A stretch of DNA of 64,000 nucleotides from Azophilus sp965215035 (GCA_965215035.1 OZ244040.1:1364001-1428000); one strand, 5' to 3'; shown: positions 55,442 through 64,000, numbered from the stretch's first letter. Notes: a model not told the origin generated them from the letters alone. Made by a program: numbers and translations.

Positions 55442-56284
55442 TTGAGCCACCGCAACGGTAACGCGAAGCTCGGCGGCCGGTTTTGCGAAGCATGGCTGGG
55501 TGTTCTTCTATTGACCCTTGCGGCTTGCCAGGCGTCGGGGCCGCAGCCTGCCGGGGAGAACCCACCAGCAGCCGGCGATGGTTCGCCGGTGACCGAGGAC
55601 GGCCCTCCGGAGCACATTCCGTTCGACCTCAGCCGCCTGCCCGACCCGACTCCGGTAGCCGAGCCGAAGAGCGCCACCGGCAATCCACCTTCGTACAGAG
55701 TCAACGGCAAAACCTACCGCACCCTGGATTCGGCCGCGGGCTATGAGGCCATTGGCTGGGCGTCCTGGTACGGACGGAAATTCCAGGGGCGCAGGACATC
55801 CAGCGGCGAGACCTTCGATACGCTGAAACTAAGTGCCGCCCATCCGAGCTTGCCGATACCGTCCTATGTCGAGGTGACCAACCTGGAAAACGACCGCCGC
55901 ATGGTGGTGCGGGTCAACGACCGGGGGCCGTTTCACAGCGGCCGCATCATCGACCTTTCCTACGCGGCCGCTGTCAAACTGGGGTTCGCCGAGGCGGGTA
56001 CCGCCAGGGTACGAGTCGTGGCGCTGGACAATCTGCCGACGCTCTACCTGCAGGCGGGGGCCTTTAGGCACATGGAGCCCGCGGATAGTCTGCGGGGGGC
56101 ACTGGAACGGTTGACCGGCAAGCCGGCGCTGGTGGTGCGAACCGACGACGACCTTCCCTACCGGGTTCGCCTGGGCCCCCTCGGCGGCGAGCTGGAGGCA
56201 GAGCGCCTACAGGCGTTGATTGCGACCGCGGATTACGGCGTCCCGGAAATCTACTACAGCGAGCCGCCCCGGGCGGCGCGCTGA
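55442..56284 (+). CDS. rlpA: septal ring lytic transglycosylase RlpA lipoprotein
   Basis: Outer-membrane lipoprotein that binds denuded glycan strands at the septum. 280 residues from TTG 55442. Signal with lipobox LTLAAC (cysteine near residue 29), a Pro/Ser linker, the double-psi beta-barrel (GWASWYGRKFQGRRTSSGETFD to VVRVNDRGPFHSGRIIDLS, about 104-180) and a C-terminal SPOR domain (LYLQAGAFRHMEPADSL...). Weak upstream ribosome site. Forms with mltB and dacA the usual cell-wall remodelling group. Confidence 0.96.
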   Translation: MSHRNGNAKLGGRFCEAWLGVLLLTLAACQASGPQPAGENPPAAGDGSPVTEDGPPEHIPFDLSRLPDPTPVAEPKSATGNPPSYRVNGKTYRTLDSAAGYEAIGWASWYGRKFQGRRTSSGETFDTLKLSAAHPSLPIPSYVEVTNLENDRRMVVRVNDRGPFHSGRIIDLSYAAAVKLGFAEAGTARVRVVALDNLPTLYLQAGAFRHMEPADSLRGALERLTGKPALVVRTDDDLPYRVRLGPLGGELEAERLQALIATADYGVPEIYYSEPPRAAR

Positions 56285-56510
56285 GCGCCGCGAACCGGGG
56301 AGTTCTCACCCCAGCGGTGGCGTAAGCGATGCCATTGTCCGAACTCCTGGCGTAGGCGGTGCCATTACCCCGGCTGTTGACGCCGTATCCGCGCTAGAGC
56401 GGCGCGAACCGGGGAGTTCTCACCCCGGCGGCGGCGTAAGCGATGCCATTGTCCGAACTCCTGGCATAGGCGGCGCCATTATCCCGGCCGTTGGCGCAAC
56501 ATCCGCGCTA
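56283..56510 (+). repeat. two 114-bp tandem repeats before dacA
   Basis: Copies 56283-56396 and 56397-56510 are nearly identical and begin with GAGCG(C/G)(C/G)GCGAACCGGGG. 114 bp is 38 codons, and the plus-strand frame of dacA is open through both (ERREPGSSHP type). I treat it as noncoding leader expansion because a signal peptide begins only after it. Confidence 0.85.
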
Positions 56511-56570
56511 GACCCCCGCGTCATACGGGTTAGAATGACGACCTTCCGATCATCGACCAGCGGAAGGCTC

Positions 56571-57731
56571 ATGGCACTCTGGATTCCACCATTGGTTGCT
56601 GCCCTATTCTGGGTTGGCGGTTCGGCAAATGCCGCCAACGCCCCGGCCCCGGTGGTCCCGCCCCCTCCCAGCGTCGCCGCCAAGTCCTTTGTGCTGATGG
56701 ACGGGGATACGAATAGGATACTCGCCGAGGGGAACGGCGATGAACCGCTGCATCCGGCCAGTCTTACCAAGATCATGACCGGCTATATCGCCGCTGGAGA
56801 GCTGGCCAGCGGCCGGATTTCGCTTACCGACCAGGTGCTGGTCAGCGTCAACGCCTGGCGCACCCCGGGTTCCCGCATGTTTATCCGGGAAGGCACCCGG
56901 GTTTCCGTCGCCGACCTGCTGCGGGGCATTATCGTGCAGTCGGGAAACGATGCGAGCGTGGCACTGGCCGAGCATATCGCCGGCAGCGAGGACGCATTCG
57001 CCAGCATGATGAATCGCGAGGCGGCAAGGCTTCGCATGGCAGCGACCCGGTTTCAGAACGCCACCGGGCTGCCGGCGGACGATCATCACGCCTCCGCCCG
57101 GGATTTGGCGGTTCTGACCCAGGACTACATCCAACGGTTTCCCGAAAACTACGCGATCTATGCAGAGCGGTTTTTCGAGTACAACGACATCGAGCAGCCC
57201 AATCGCAACCGCCTGTTGTGGCGCGACCTCACGGTAGACGGCGTGAAAACCGGCCATACCGTAGCCGCGGGATACTGCCTGGTCGCCTCGGCGAAGCGGG
57301 ACGGAATGCGGCTGATCTCCGTGGTCATGGGGGCCGCCGACGGTAACACCCGGGTTCGCGAAACCCAGAAGTTGCTGACCTATGGGTTCCGTTTTTTCGA
57401 GACCATGCGGCTGTACGAGGCCAACGTTCCCCTGGAGACCGCCGAGGTATGGTACGGCACGGTGGAGTCCGTGGATATTGGCGTGGCCGAACCCGTCGTC
57501 ATTACCATTCCACGGGGTCACTACGACCAGGTGGATGTGGAGATTGAGCTTCCGGATCTGCTCGAAGCGCCCTTGGAGGCGGGTGGAGAGGTCGGTGCCC
57601 TGCGGCTGACCCTGCGTGACGATCTGGTATATGCCGCACCGCTGGTCGCCCTGGGGGCGGTGGAGGAATCCGGCCTGTTCGCCCAGGCTGGCGATTTCAT
57701 TCAACTCTTCTTCAGTCGGCTGTTCGAGTGA
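56571..57731 (+). CDS. dacA: D-alanyl-D-alanine carboxypeptidase (PBP5-type)
   Basis: Trims the terminal D-Ala of peptidoglycan pentapeptides. 386 residues from ATG 56571, which has GGAAGG six bases upstream; ATG 56535 adds 12 residues with positive charge and is the alternative. Signal segment about 1-22, then catalytic S64-L-T-K67, S124-G-N126 and K226-T-G228, and a C-terminal beta domain ending in an amphipathic anchor (GDFIQLFFSRLF). Its stop overlaps lipB's GTG. ybeD, common between them, is missing. Confidence 0.96.
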   Translation: MALWIPPLVAALFWVGGSANAANAPAPVVPPPPSVAAKSFVLMDGDTNRILAEGNGDEPLHPASLTKIMTGYIAAGELASGRISLTDQVLVSVNAWRTPGSRMFIREGTRVSVADLLRGIIVQSGNDASVALAEHIAGSEDAFASMMNREAARLRMAATRFQNATGLPADDHHASARDLAVLTQDYIQRFPENYAIYAERFFEYNDIEQPNRNRLLWRDLTVDGVKTGHTVAAGYCLVASAKRDGMRLISVVMGAADGNTRVRETQKLLTYGFRFFETMRLYEANVPLETAEVWYGTVESVDIGVAEPVVITIPRGHYDQVDVEIELPDLLEAPLEAGGEVGALRLTLRDDLVYAAPLVALGAVEESGLFAQAGDFIQLFFSRLFE

Positions 57732-58387
57732 ATCCGAAGGTAGCGGTCGTCGTTCGCGACTTGGGGCGCACCCGCTACCAACCCGTATTCGAGGCCATGC
57801 AGCATTTCACGGCGGGTCGCGGGGCAGATACGCCGGACGAACTCTGGTTCACCGAGCACGACCCGGTGTTCACCCAGGGCCAGGCGGGAAAGGCGCGGCA
57901 TGTGCTCGCCGCTGGCGATATCCCGGTGGTGCAGACCGACCGCGGCGGTCAGGTTACCTATCACGGCCCCGGTCAAATCGTCGGCTATCTGCTTTTCGAT
58001 CTGCGCAGAATGGGGTTGTCTGTGCGTGCGCTTGTATCCGGTATTGAGAACGCGGTGGTGCAGGTGCTGGGCAGCTACGGCATCACCGCCACGGCGCGCC
58101 CGGAAGCGCCGGGGGTCTATGTCGGCGGCGCCAAGATTGCGGCCCTCGGCCTACGGGTGCGACGGCATTGCTCATACCATGGCCTGAGCTTCAATGTCGA
58201 TATGGATCTGGAACCCTTTCAGCGCGTCAATCCATGCGGCATGACCAATCTCCAGGTGACGCAACTGAAGGATCTCTGTGGCGAAACCGACCTGGCAGCC
58301 GTAAGGGGCCGCCTGGTCAAGGCGATGGAACGCGCCTATCCGATCCATTGTCGCAAACCGGGCACCCGGGTCGCTTCGGTAGCCTGA
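57728..58387 (+). CDS. lipB: lipoyl(octanoyl) transferase
   Basis: Transfers octanoyl from acyl carrier protein to lipoyl domains. 219 residues from GTG 57728, overlapping dacA by four bases. GGQVTYHGPGQIVGY (73-87), lysine K136 in GGAKIAALG and the catalytic C170 in NPCGMTN are all present. lipA, the usual next gene, is not downstream. The 3' end overlaps the convergent moeB by 71 bp. Confidence 0.97.
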   Translation: MNPKVAVVVRDLGRTRYQPVFEAMQHFTAGRGADTPDELWFTEHDPVFTQGQAGKARHVLAAGDIPVVQTDRGGQVTYHGPGQIVGYLLFDLRRMGLSVRALVSGIENAVVQVLGSYGITATARPEAPGVYVGGAKIAALGLRVRRHCSYHGLSFNVDMDLEPFQRVNPCGMTNLQVTQLKDLCGETDLAAVRGRLVKAMERAYPIHCRKPGTRVASVA

Positions 58388-59087
58388 ACTTCCGCCAATC
58401 GGCGCGCTTGGCGTCGTAGAACAGCACCTGGCCAACCAGTGGCTTCCCTACCCCGGTGATCAACTTGATGGCCTCCATCGCCTGGGTGGCGCCCACCACG
58501 CCGACCAGGGGTGCGACAACGCCGTTTTCCGCGCAGTTCAATGCAACGTCGTCGCCTTCCGGGTAGAGGCAGCGATAACAGGGTGATTCGGAAATCCGCG
58601 CATCGAACAGGGCGACCTGCCCCTCCCAGCGGATGGCGGCCCCGGATACCAGCGCCTTCCCGGCCCCCCAGCAGGCGGCGTTGACCAAGTGGCGGGTGGC
58701 CATGTTGTCGCTCGCATCGAGCACCACGTCGATGCCGGTCAGCAAGGCTTCCAGTGCGTTCCGGGATAGCTTGTGGCCAATCGCCTCTACCCGCACCCGG
58801 GGATTGATGGCCCGCACCGCGGCGCTTGCGGATTCGACTTTCGGCACGCCCACCGAGGCGTCGGCGTGGGCAATCTGGCGTTGCAGGTTGGATAGGTCCA
58901 CCCGGTCGTGGTCGTTCAGAACCAGTCTGCCCACACCAGCCGCGGCGAGATACAGGGCGATTGGAGAACCTAGGCCGCCCAGGCCAATCACCAGCATGCT
59001 GGCATCGCCGAGCCGGTTCTGCCCCTCGATGTCGATCTCGGGCAGCATGATCTGTCGGCTGTAGCGCAACAGGTCCTGGTCGTCCAC
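58317..59087 (-). CDS. moeB: molybdopterin-synthase adenylyltransferase / HesA-MoeB-ThiF family
   Basis: E1-like enzyme that adenylates a ubiquitin-like sulfur carrier (MoaD in molybdopterin synthesis). 256 residues from GTG 59087. ATP loop GLGGLGSP (35-42), LNDHDRVDLSNLQRQ and zinc cysteines C170/C173 and C242/C245. It resembles MoeB throughout but ThiF is hard to exclude without a search. Start lies two bases after the prmC stop, so they form one operon. Overlaps lipB's end. Confidence 0.93.
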   Translation of the reverse strand: MDDQDLLRYSRQIMLPEIDIEGQNRLGDASMLVIGLGGLGSPIALYLAAAGVGRLVLNDHDRVDLSNLQRQIAHADASVGVPKVESASAAVRAINPRVRVEAIGHKLSRNALEALLTGIDVVLDASDNMATRHLVNAACWGAGKALVSGAAIRWEGQVALFDARISESPCYRCLYPEGDDVALNCAENGVVAPLVGVVGATQAMEAIKLITGVGKPLVGQVLFYDAKRADWRKFRLPKRPGCPVCDNGSDRRVPSP

Positions 59088-59089
59088 GC

Positions 59090-59965
59090 TCAGTGCTCCG
59101 CAAAGGCTATCTGGGCCACCGTTGCGCGCTCTATGCCGGCGAGGTCGCGATGGGTTTCGAGACAGCCAAACCCCCACCCCGCAAGCCGCGCCCGAACCCT
59201 TGCCGCCTGGTCGTGGCCGTGTTCCAGCAGCAGGCAACCGGAGCGCGCCAGGCGGCCTGGTGCCTGCTCTGCAATGCGGTCGATGGCGGCCAGCCCATCG
59301 GTGCCCGCGGTCAAGGCGAGCCGCGGTTCACGGCCGAGGGTCGCCACGGCGGGGTCGCCCTCGGCAACATAGGGTGGATTGGCGACAATGCAGTCGAAGC
59401 GGCCGCCGAGGGCGTCGAGCCAATCCCCCTGCACCAGGGTAATCGCAACGCCCTGGTTGGCCGCATTGGCCGCTGCGAACCGCAGCGCCGCGAAGGATAT
59501 ATCCGTGGCGGTGACCCGCAGATCGGGCCGTTGCCGCTGCAGCGCGACGGCGATGCAGCCGCTGCCGGTGCCGAGGTCGAGAACCCGTGCGTTCCGGGGC
59601 GCCATTTCCAGGGTGAGTTCAACCAAAAGTTCGGTTTCCGGCCGGGGTACCAGCACGGCTTCGCCGACCCGAAAGCTCAACCCGAAGAACTCTTTTCGGC
59701 CCAGAATATAGGCGAGGGGCTCGTGGCCGCGCCGCCGGTTCGCCAGTTGCTCCAGCAGAGCCGCCTGCTGGCGCGTGAGGCCGGTTTCGGGGAAGGCGAC
59801 AAGCCGCGCCCGCTCGGCCCCCAGCACCCGGGCGGCGAGCAGTTCCGCATCGATGCGGTCCAGATCCGCGTTTTTGGCCCGCCACTGGCCATAGGTGCAG
59901 GCGGCGCGGCCACCGGCGGCGGCTGTAGAGGCGCATCGCCGCACCGGAGGCTCGGCCTCACGCAT
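59090..59965 (-). CDS. prmC: peptide chain release factor N5-glutamine methyltransferase
   Basis: Methylates the glutamine of the GGQ motif in release factors, here encoded next to prfA. 291 residues from ATG 59965. SAM motif LDLGTGSGCIA (129-139) and catalytic NPPY (196-199) are present. The first 30 residues are longer than usual. Start overlaps the prfA stop by eight bases. Confidence 0.97.
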   Translation of the reverse strand: MREAEPPVRRCASTAAAGGRAACTYGQWRAKNADLDRIDAELLAARVLGAERARLVAFPETGLTRQQAALLEQLANRRRGHEPLAYILGRKEFFGLSFRVGEAVLVPRPETELLVELTLEMAPRNARVLDLGTGSGCIAVALQRQRPDLRVTATDISFAALRFAAANAANQGVAITLVQGDWLDALGGRFDCIVANPPYVAEGDPAVATLGREPRLALTAGTDGLAAIDRIAEQAPGRLARSGCLLLEHGHDQAARVRARLAGWGFGCLETHRDLAGIERATVAQIAFAEH

Positions 59966-61049
59966 TGCCTAGGCGACCCAATTGATCTGCCTGGTGCTCC
60001 TGAACCAGCGGTTGCACCAACGCCCCCAGCTCCCCCTGAAGCACATCGTCGAGCCGATACATGGTCAGGTTGATGCGATGATCGGTGACCCGTCCCTGGG
60101 GAAAATTGTAGGTGCGAATGCGTTCCGAACGATCCCCCGAACCCACCAGGTTGCGGCGCGATTCGGCCTGCTCCGCCTGCTGTTCGGAACGGGCGGCATC
60201 GACCAGCTTGGCCTGTAGCAAGGCCATGGCCCGGGCCCGGTTCTTGTGCTGGGACCGTTCGTCCTGGCATTCGACCACGATGCCGGTCGGCAGGTGTGTC
60301 AAGCGTACCGCGGAGTCGGTCTTGTTGACGTGCTGGCCGCCGGCGCCGGACGCCCGGAACAGGTCGACCCGCAGGTCGCTCTTGTCGATATCCACGGCAT
60401 CGATATCATCGATTTCCGGGAGCACCGCCACGGTGCAGGCGGAGGTGTGAATCCGCCCCTGGGATTCCGTATCCGGCACCCGTTGCACGCGATGCACGCC
60501 GGACTCGAATTTAAGCCAGCTATAGGCCCGTTTGCCCTCAACGCGCGCGATGATCTCCTTGTAGCCGCCATGCTCGCCGGGACGGTCGTTCAGTATCTCG
60601 AGCCTCCAACCCTGGTGCTCCGCAAACTTGGCGTACATGCGAAACAGGTTTCCCGAGAAGATGGCCGCCTCGTCGCCGCCGGTTCCGGCGCGGATCTCAA
60701 GAAAGACATTGGAACCGTCATGCGGATCCTTGGGTACAAGCAGGCGCCGCAGCGATTGCTCCACCCTGGCAAGCTGCTCGGTCAGGGTCGCGACATCTTC
60801 CCGCGCCAGTTCCCTAAGCTCGGCGTCATCGCTGCCGGCCAGTTGTTCGGCGTCCGCAAGCTCCCTGGTGACTTCGCGAATCTGTTTGAAGCCCCGGGTT
60901 ACGGGCTCAAGTTCCGCTAGTTCCTTGGAAAGCGCCTTGAACGCCGTGCGGTCGGCGACAACTTCGGGGGTTGCAAGCAGCGCGCAAAGCTCGTCGAAGC
61001 GGTCCGCGAGTTCGGACAACCGGGCCAACATAGAGGGTGACAGCGCCAT
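59958..61049 (-). CDS. prfA: peptide chain release factor 1
   Basis: Terminates at UAA and UAG. 363 residues, E. coli 360. The anticodon-mimic tripeptide reads P192-D-T194, in the place of PAT, with TESQGRIHTSACTVAV following, and GGQ at 237-239 (ASGAGGQHVNKTDSAVR). ATG 61049. Second gene of a hemA-prfA-prmC-moeB operon, a conserved gammaproteobacterial order. Confidence 0.98.
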   Translation of the reverse strand: MALSPSMLARLSELADRFDELCALLATPEVVADRTAFKALSKELAELEPVTRGFKQIREVTRELADAEQLAGSDDAELRELAREDVATLTEQLARVEQSLRRLLVPKDPHDGSNVFLEIRAGTGGDEAAIFSGNLFRMYAKFAEHQGWRLEILNDRPGEHGGYKEIIARVEGKRAYSWLKFESGVHRVQRVPDTESQGRIHTSACTVAVLPEIDDIDAVDIDKSDLRVDLFRASGAGGQHVNKTDSAVRLTHLPTGIVVECQDERSQHKNRARAMALLQAKLVDAARSEQQAEQAESRRNLVGSGDRSERIRTYNFPQGRVTDHRINLTMYRLDDVLQGELGALVQPLVQEHQADQLGRLGNA

Positions 61050-61068
61050 GGAGTACGGCCCGCCGCGC

Positions 61069-62322
61069 TCAGTCGAGCTTGTAGAGCGACTTCAGGATAT
61101 CCAGCAGATCCATGCGTCCCTCGGCGCTCGCTTGCCGGATGGCGACGGTCGGCCGGTGCATCAGCTTGTTGGATAGTGCCTTGGCCAGGGCGGTGATAAT
61201 CTCGTCGGCATCGCCGCCCCGGTCCAGCGCCCGGCGCGCCTTTTCCAGTTCGGCCAGTTGCACATCCTCGGCGTTCTCCCGAAGCTGGCGCAGCATCCGC
61301 TGCCCCTGTTGGGCACGCCGGTCCTGTGTGTAGCGGCAGGCGCCTTCGTCAACCAGCCCCTGCGCCGAATCGGCCGCGGACCGCCGCTGCTGGAGATTCT
61401 CCTGGATGATATCGGTGAGGTCGTCGATGGAATACAAAAAGACATCCGGCAGTTCGGCGACCTCCGGCTCTATGTCCCGGGGTATGGCGATGTCGACCAG
61501 GAACATGGGTTTGTGGCGCCGCTCCCTGATCGCCGCCTCGACGGCGCCCTTGCCAACCACTGGCAGAGAGCTGCCGGTTGAGGTGATGACAATGTCGTAG
61601 TTGCGCAACGCCGGAGCTATGTCGGTCAGTTGCATGGCGGTCGCCTGGTAGCGGGCGGCCAGTTGCTCCGCGTTGGCGATGGTGCGATTGGCAATCGCCA
61701 GGGTGCCGATACCCTGTTTGCTCAGGTGTTCGGCCACCTGTTGAATGGTGTCTCCGGCACCGATCAACAGGGCCGCCTTGCGGCCGAGGTTGGTGAAGAT
61801 GCGTTTTGCCATGGCGACCGCGGCGTAGGCCACCGAAACCGGGTTGCGCCCGATTTCCGTGTCGGTTCGCACCCGCTTCGCGGTATTGAGGGCAACCCGG
61901 TACAGGAGATCCAGATCCTTTCCCAGGGTGCCCAGGTTGCGCGCCAGTTCGAAGGCCGACTTGACCTGGCCCATGATCTGCGGCTCGCCAAGCACTTGCG
62001 AGTCGAGGCCGGCGGCGACGCGAATCAGGTGCCGCGCGGCATCCTGGTCCCAGTGGCTGTAGACAGCGCTCTGCATCTCGTCCATGGAGACGGCGCGGTG
62101 CTGGGCGAGCCAGTGGGACAGCCGGTTTTCGTCGGCCGGGTCTATGGCGCAATAAACCTCGGTGCGGTTACAGGTCGACAGGATGACCCCCTCGGTTACG
62201 CTCGGGACCGAGTGGGTAACCGCCATCAATGCGCTGCCAAGCGTATCTTCCGGGAACGCTACCCGGTCCCGCAGGTCGATTGCGGCGGTGCGGTAGTTGA
62301 TGCCGTGTGCCAATATCGCCAT
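61069..62322 (-). CDS. hemA: glutamyl-tRNA reductase
   Basis: Reduces glutamyl-tRNA to glutamate semialdehyde, the first step of C5 heme synthesis. 417 residues (E. coli 418). Catalytic C51 in ILSTCNRTEVY, NADPH-binding LLIGAGDTIQQVAEHL near 185, and a long C-terminal helical dimerisation region. ATG 62322 is the first codon of the conserved MAILAHGINYRTA; the longer in-frame start at 62436 is not needed. Divergent from lolB with about 290 bp between. Confidence 0.97.
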   Translation of the reverse strand: MAILAHGINYRTAAIDLRDRVAFPEDTLGSALMAVTHSVPSVTEGVILSTCNRTEVYCAIDPADENRLSHWLAQHRAVSMDEMQSAVYSHWDQDAARHLIRVAAGLDSQVLGEPQIMGQVKSAFELARNLGTLGKDLDLLYRVALNTAKRVRTDTEIGRNPVSVAYAAVAMAKRIFTNLGRKAALLIGAGDTIQQVAEHLSKQGIGTLAIANRTIANAEQLAARYQATAMQLTDIAPALRNYDIVITSTGSSLPVVGKGAVEAAIRERRHKPMFLVDIAIPRDIEPEVAELPDVFLYSIDDLTDIIQENLQQRRSAADSAQGLVDEGACRYTQDRRAQQGQRMLRQLRENAEDVQLAELEKARRALDRGGDADEIITALAKALSNKLMHRPTVAIRQASAEGRMDLLDILKSLYKLD

Positions 62323-62613
62323 TTTCAGCGTGGCCCTTCGGTCATTGAGGCGATGGCGAATTGTATCAGAGCCGCAAACCGCGAGCCCCGGAGGGGCCGC
62401 ATGCCTCCCCATTCCGGCTTGGTGCGCGTGGCGCATTCGCGCCGGACACCTCCCGCCCGGCTAGCCCGCCTATGGCGCCAAGCCGCGCATCGGGTTCGCG
62501 AATTTTGTTGGTTTCCTATCGATCGTCGCAGCCCTTGGCGATGGGGAGCGCCAATGTCGGCGGATCGTGCCCGGCCCTGGCACCACCCGGCAATGTCTGG
62601 ATCGTGGCAACCG

Positions 62614-63180
62614 ATGGGGCGGGGCACTGGATTGGGCTTGGGCGGACGTACCCTGTGTTGGTTGGCGGTGGTAGCGCTCGCGGTTGGCTGCGCCCAATTG
62701 CCGGTCGAGCGGCAGGCCGCCGACTTTTGGATAGCGGGCAAGGTCGGCATCGTGGCGGGGGACCGCGCCTTCTCGGCGCGCTTTCGTTGGCGGCAAACCG
62801 GCGCTCGTTACGATATTGCGCTTTGGGGACCCCTTGGCCAGGCCGGCACGCGGCTGCGCGGCGATTCGAACCATGTGGAGATTTTCGCCGGGGAAGACGA
62901 CCCGGTTCTGGCGGGCGACCCCCGCTCCGTGATGCGCCAACGGCTCGGTTGGAGCCTGCCATTGGCCGTGCTGCCCTGGTGGCTATCGGGCCGCCCGGCG
63001 CCCACCGGCATTGTGGAGGCCACCGAAACCGATGCGCAGGGGCGCTTGCACGCCTTCCGGCAGCTTGGCTGGCAGGTGCGCTACGACCGGTTCGAGGTGC
63101 ACGGAGAGCGCTACGCGCCAAGCCGCATCAGCGCCGAGCGGCCCGGCTACCGAATCCGGGTGACGATTCTAACTCGTTGA
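62614..63180 (+). CDS. lolB: outer-membrane lipoprotein LolB
   Basis: Receives lipoproteins from LolA and inserts them into the outer membrane. 188 residues from ATG 62614. A signal segment ending in the lipobox LAVGC precedes a LolB-type beta-sheet domain (FWIAGKVGIVAGDRAFSARFRWRQTG, YDIALWGPLGQAGTRL). ATG 62593 and ATG 62554 (with GGGGAG) are alternatives, the last giving an overlong signal. In related genomes ispE follows lolB; here it does not. Confidence 0.93.
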   Translation: MGRGTGLGLGGRTLCWLAVVALAVGCAQLPVERQAADFWIAGKVGIVAGDRAFSARFRWRQTGARYDIALWGPLGQAGTRLRGDSNHVEIFAGEDDPVLAGDPRSVMRQRLGWSLPLAVLPWWLSGRPAPTGIVEATETDAQGRLHAFRQLGWQVRYDRFEVHGERYAPSRISAERPGYRIRVTILTR

Positions 63181-63365
63181 TTACAAGAGTGTTTGACAGG
63201 ATGGGCAGGCAACCGCAGAATAGTGCGCCGAGCCCGCCGCACAGCGCTGGCCCGCAAGTCCTCGTAGTATTGGCCAGGTGCGCCCACTCCGGCGGTTACA
63301 GGCCGTGGCTACGACGCAACAACCAGGTGGCGGCGGGGGTGCCAGGCAGGGAGTTTCGCTCGCAT
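63181..63365 (+). other. lolB to tRNA-Gln spacer
   Basis: 185 bp with no supported gene in the position where ispE is usual in gammaproteobacteria. No recognisable ispE fragment; it carries the promoter below. Confidence 0.6.
63193..63221 (+). promoter_or_regulatory. promoter for tRNA-Gln and prs
   Basis: Perfect -35 TTGACA (63193-63198), 17-bp spacer and a weak -10 CAGAAT (63216-63221). Confidence 0.4.
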
Positions 63366-63440
63366 TGGGGTGTCGCCAAGCGGTAAGGCACCGGGTTTTG
63401 ATCCCGGCATTCGCAGGTTCGAATCCTGCCACCCCAGCCA
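63366..63440 (+). tRNA. glnT: tRNA-Gln (TTG)
   Basis: 75-nt cloverleaf with encoded CCA; anticodon TTG in loop TTTTGAT. Upstream of prs as in many gammaproteobacteria. Confidence 0.96.
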
Positions 63441-63502
63441 AGCCGGCCGAGTAGGTACAGCATGGGTTCGACCCGCAACATAGGCGTTAAGGAAGCCGAA
63501 TC

Positions 63503-64000
63503 GTGGCCCAATTGATGGTTTTTTCCGGTAGCTCCAACCGGGCGCTCGCAGAGCGCGTGGTCGCGGAGTTGCGCATCGACCTCGGTCGTGCCGAGGTCTC
63601 CCGATTCAGCGACGGGGAAGTCAACGTCGAAATTCATGAAAACGTGCGGGGGTGCGATGCGTTCATCCTGCAATCCACCTGCGCGCCGACCAACGACAAC
63701 GTCATGGAACTGGTCATTATGGCCGACGCCATTCGCCGGGCTTCGGCGCACCGGGTTACGGCGGTCATTCCCTACTACGGCTACGCGCGGCAAGACCGCC
63801 GCCCGCGTTCCGCCAGGGTTCCCATCAGCGCCAAGGTGGTCGCCGATATGCTCGGCAGCGTCGGCATCGACCGCATCCTCACGGTCGATCTGCACGCCGA
63901 CCAGATTCAGGGCTTTTTCGACATGCCGGTGGACAATGTGTACGGGTCGCCGGTGCTGGTCGATCATATCGCGACCCGGGGCTACAAAAGCCCGGTCGTC
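63503..64000 (+). CDS. prs: ribose-phosphate pyrophosphokinase, 3' partial
   Basis: Makes PRPP for nucleotide, histidine and NAD synthesis. 166 residues in view from GTG 63503 after AAGGAAG. RFSDGEV, the flexible-loop YARQDRRPRSARVPISAK, and the metal-binding DLHADQIQGFFD are conserved. It is cut off at the window end. PRPP also feeds the NAD pathway used by nadD, though that is a general link. Confidence 0.97.
   Translation, partial: MAQLMVFSGSSNRALAERVVAELRIDLGRAEVSRFSDGEVNVEIHENVRGCDAFILQSTCAPTNDNVMELVIMADAIRRASAHRVTAVIPYYGYARQDRRPRSARVPISAKVVADMLGSVGIDRILTVDLHADQIQGFFDMPVDNVYGSPVLVDHIATRGYKSPVV

Noticed and set aside
56220..56534. longer N-terminus for DacA through the tandem repeats
   Set aside because: A signal peptide begins at 56535 or 56571, so an upstream extension would disable export.
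63181..63365. ispE remnant after lolB
   Set aside because: No fragment with the GHMP kinase motif could be seen in the 185 bp.

Overview
The window looks like a GC-rich gammaproteobacterial chromosome (established gene-order knowledge plus what is read here). It carries one complete rRNA operon (16S, tRNA-Ile, tRNA-Ala, 23S, 5S), birA followed by the tRNA-Thr/Tyr/Gly/Thr-tuf-tRNA-Trp-secE-nusG-rplKAJL-rpoBC block, the str, S10, spc and alpha ribosomal operons, convergent uvrA, then ssb, the nadD-rsfS-mrdA-mrdB-mltB-rlpA-dacA-lipB block, moeB-prmC-prfA-hemA on the minus strand, lolB, tRNA-Gln and the start of prs. That order is the gammaproteobacterial one. I cannot place the genus; the 16S gene at 5311-6861 would do that. 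GTG and TTG starts and 1-14 bp gene overlaps are common.

Layout: 1-4808 is a surface-polysaccharide island with a leucine-rich-repeat/O-antigen-ligase-like fusion cut by the window edge and three glycosyltransferases. It ends in a glycosyltransferase gene remnant and a 150-bp inverted-repeat element. 4809-10870 is the rRNA operon with its promoter, boxA signals and processing stems. 10926-14434 holds birA, a SPOR-domain gene, tRNAs and tuf. 14435-43680 is an almost unbroken transcription/translation superoperon region: secretion (secE, secY), RNA polymerase (rpoB, rpoC, rpoA), NusG, elongation factors and 31 ribosomal proteins. 43747-49539 has uvrA, two dispersed repeat elements, uppP, ppk2, a coiled-coil protein and ssb. 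49758-58387 is the NAD/ribosome-silencing/cell-elongation/lipoate block. 58317-64000 covers moeB, translation termination (prmC, prfA), tetrapyrrole synthesis (hemA), lipoprotein sorting (lolB), tRNA-Gln and prs.

The most unusual content sits inside this conserved backbone. Ribosomal protein L4 carries an acidic, internally repeated insertion of about 80 residues; L17 has an acidic tail. An 81-bp perfect-ended palindromic element occurs three times, once in the fusA-rpsJ gap where a second tuf gene usually lies and directly upstream of the predicted S10 promoter. A second, AT-rich 150-bp element occurs twice. Two small membrane-anchored coiled-coil proteins built from 11- and 7-residue repeats flank ssb-nadD. 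Short tandem duplications recur (rplF-rplR gap, mltB 3' end, dacA leader). Several genes usually present in these clusters are missing at their usual positions (second tuf, coaX, rlmH, ybeD, lipA, ispE).

No CRISPR array, transposase, prophage or replication origin was recognised. Coordinates of starts were chosen by family length, ribosome-binding sites and overlaps; all functional calls are by recognition of motifs and gene order, with no database search.
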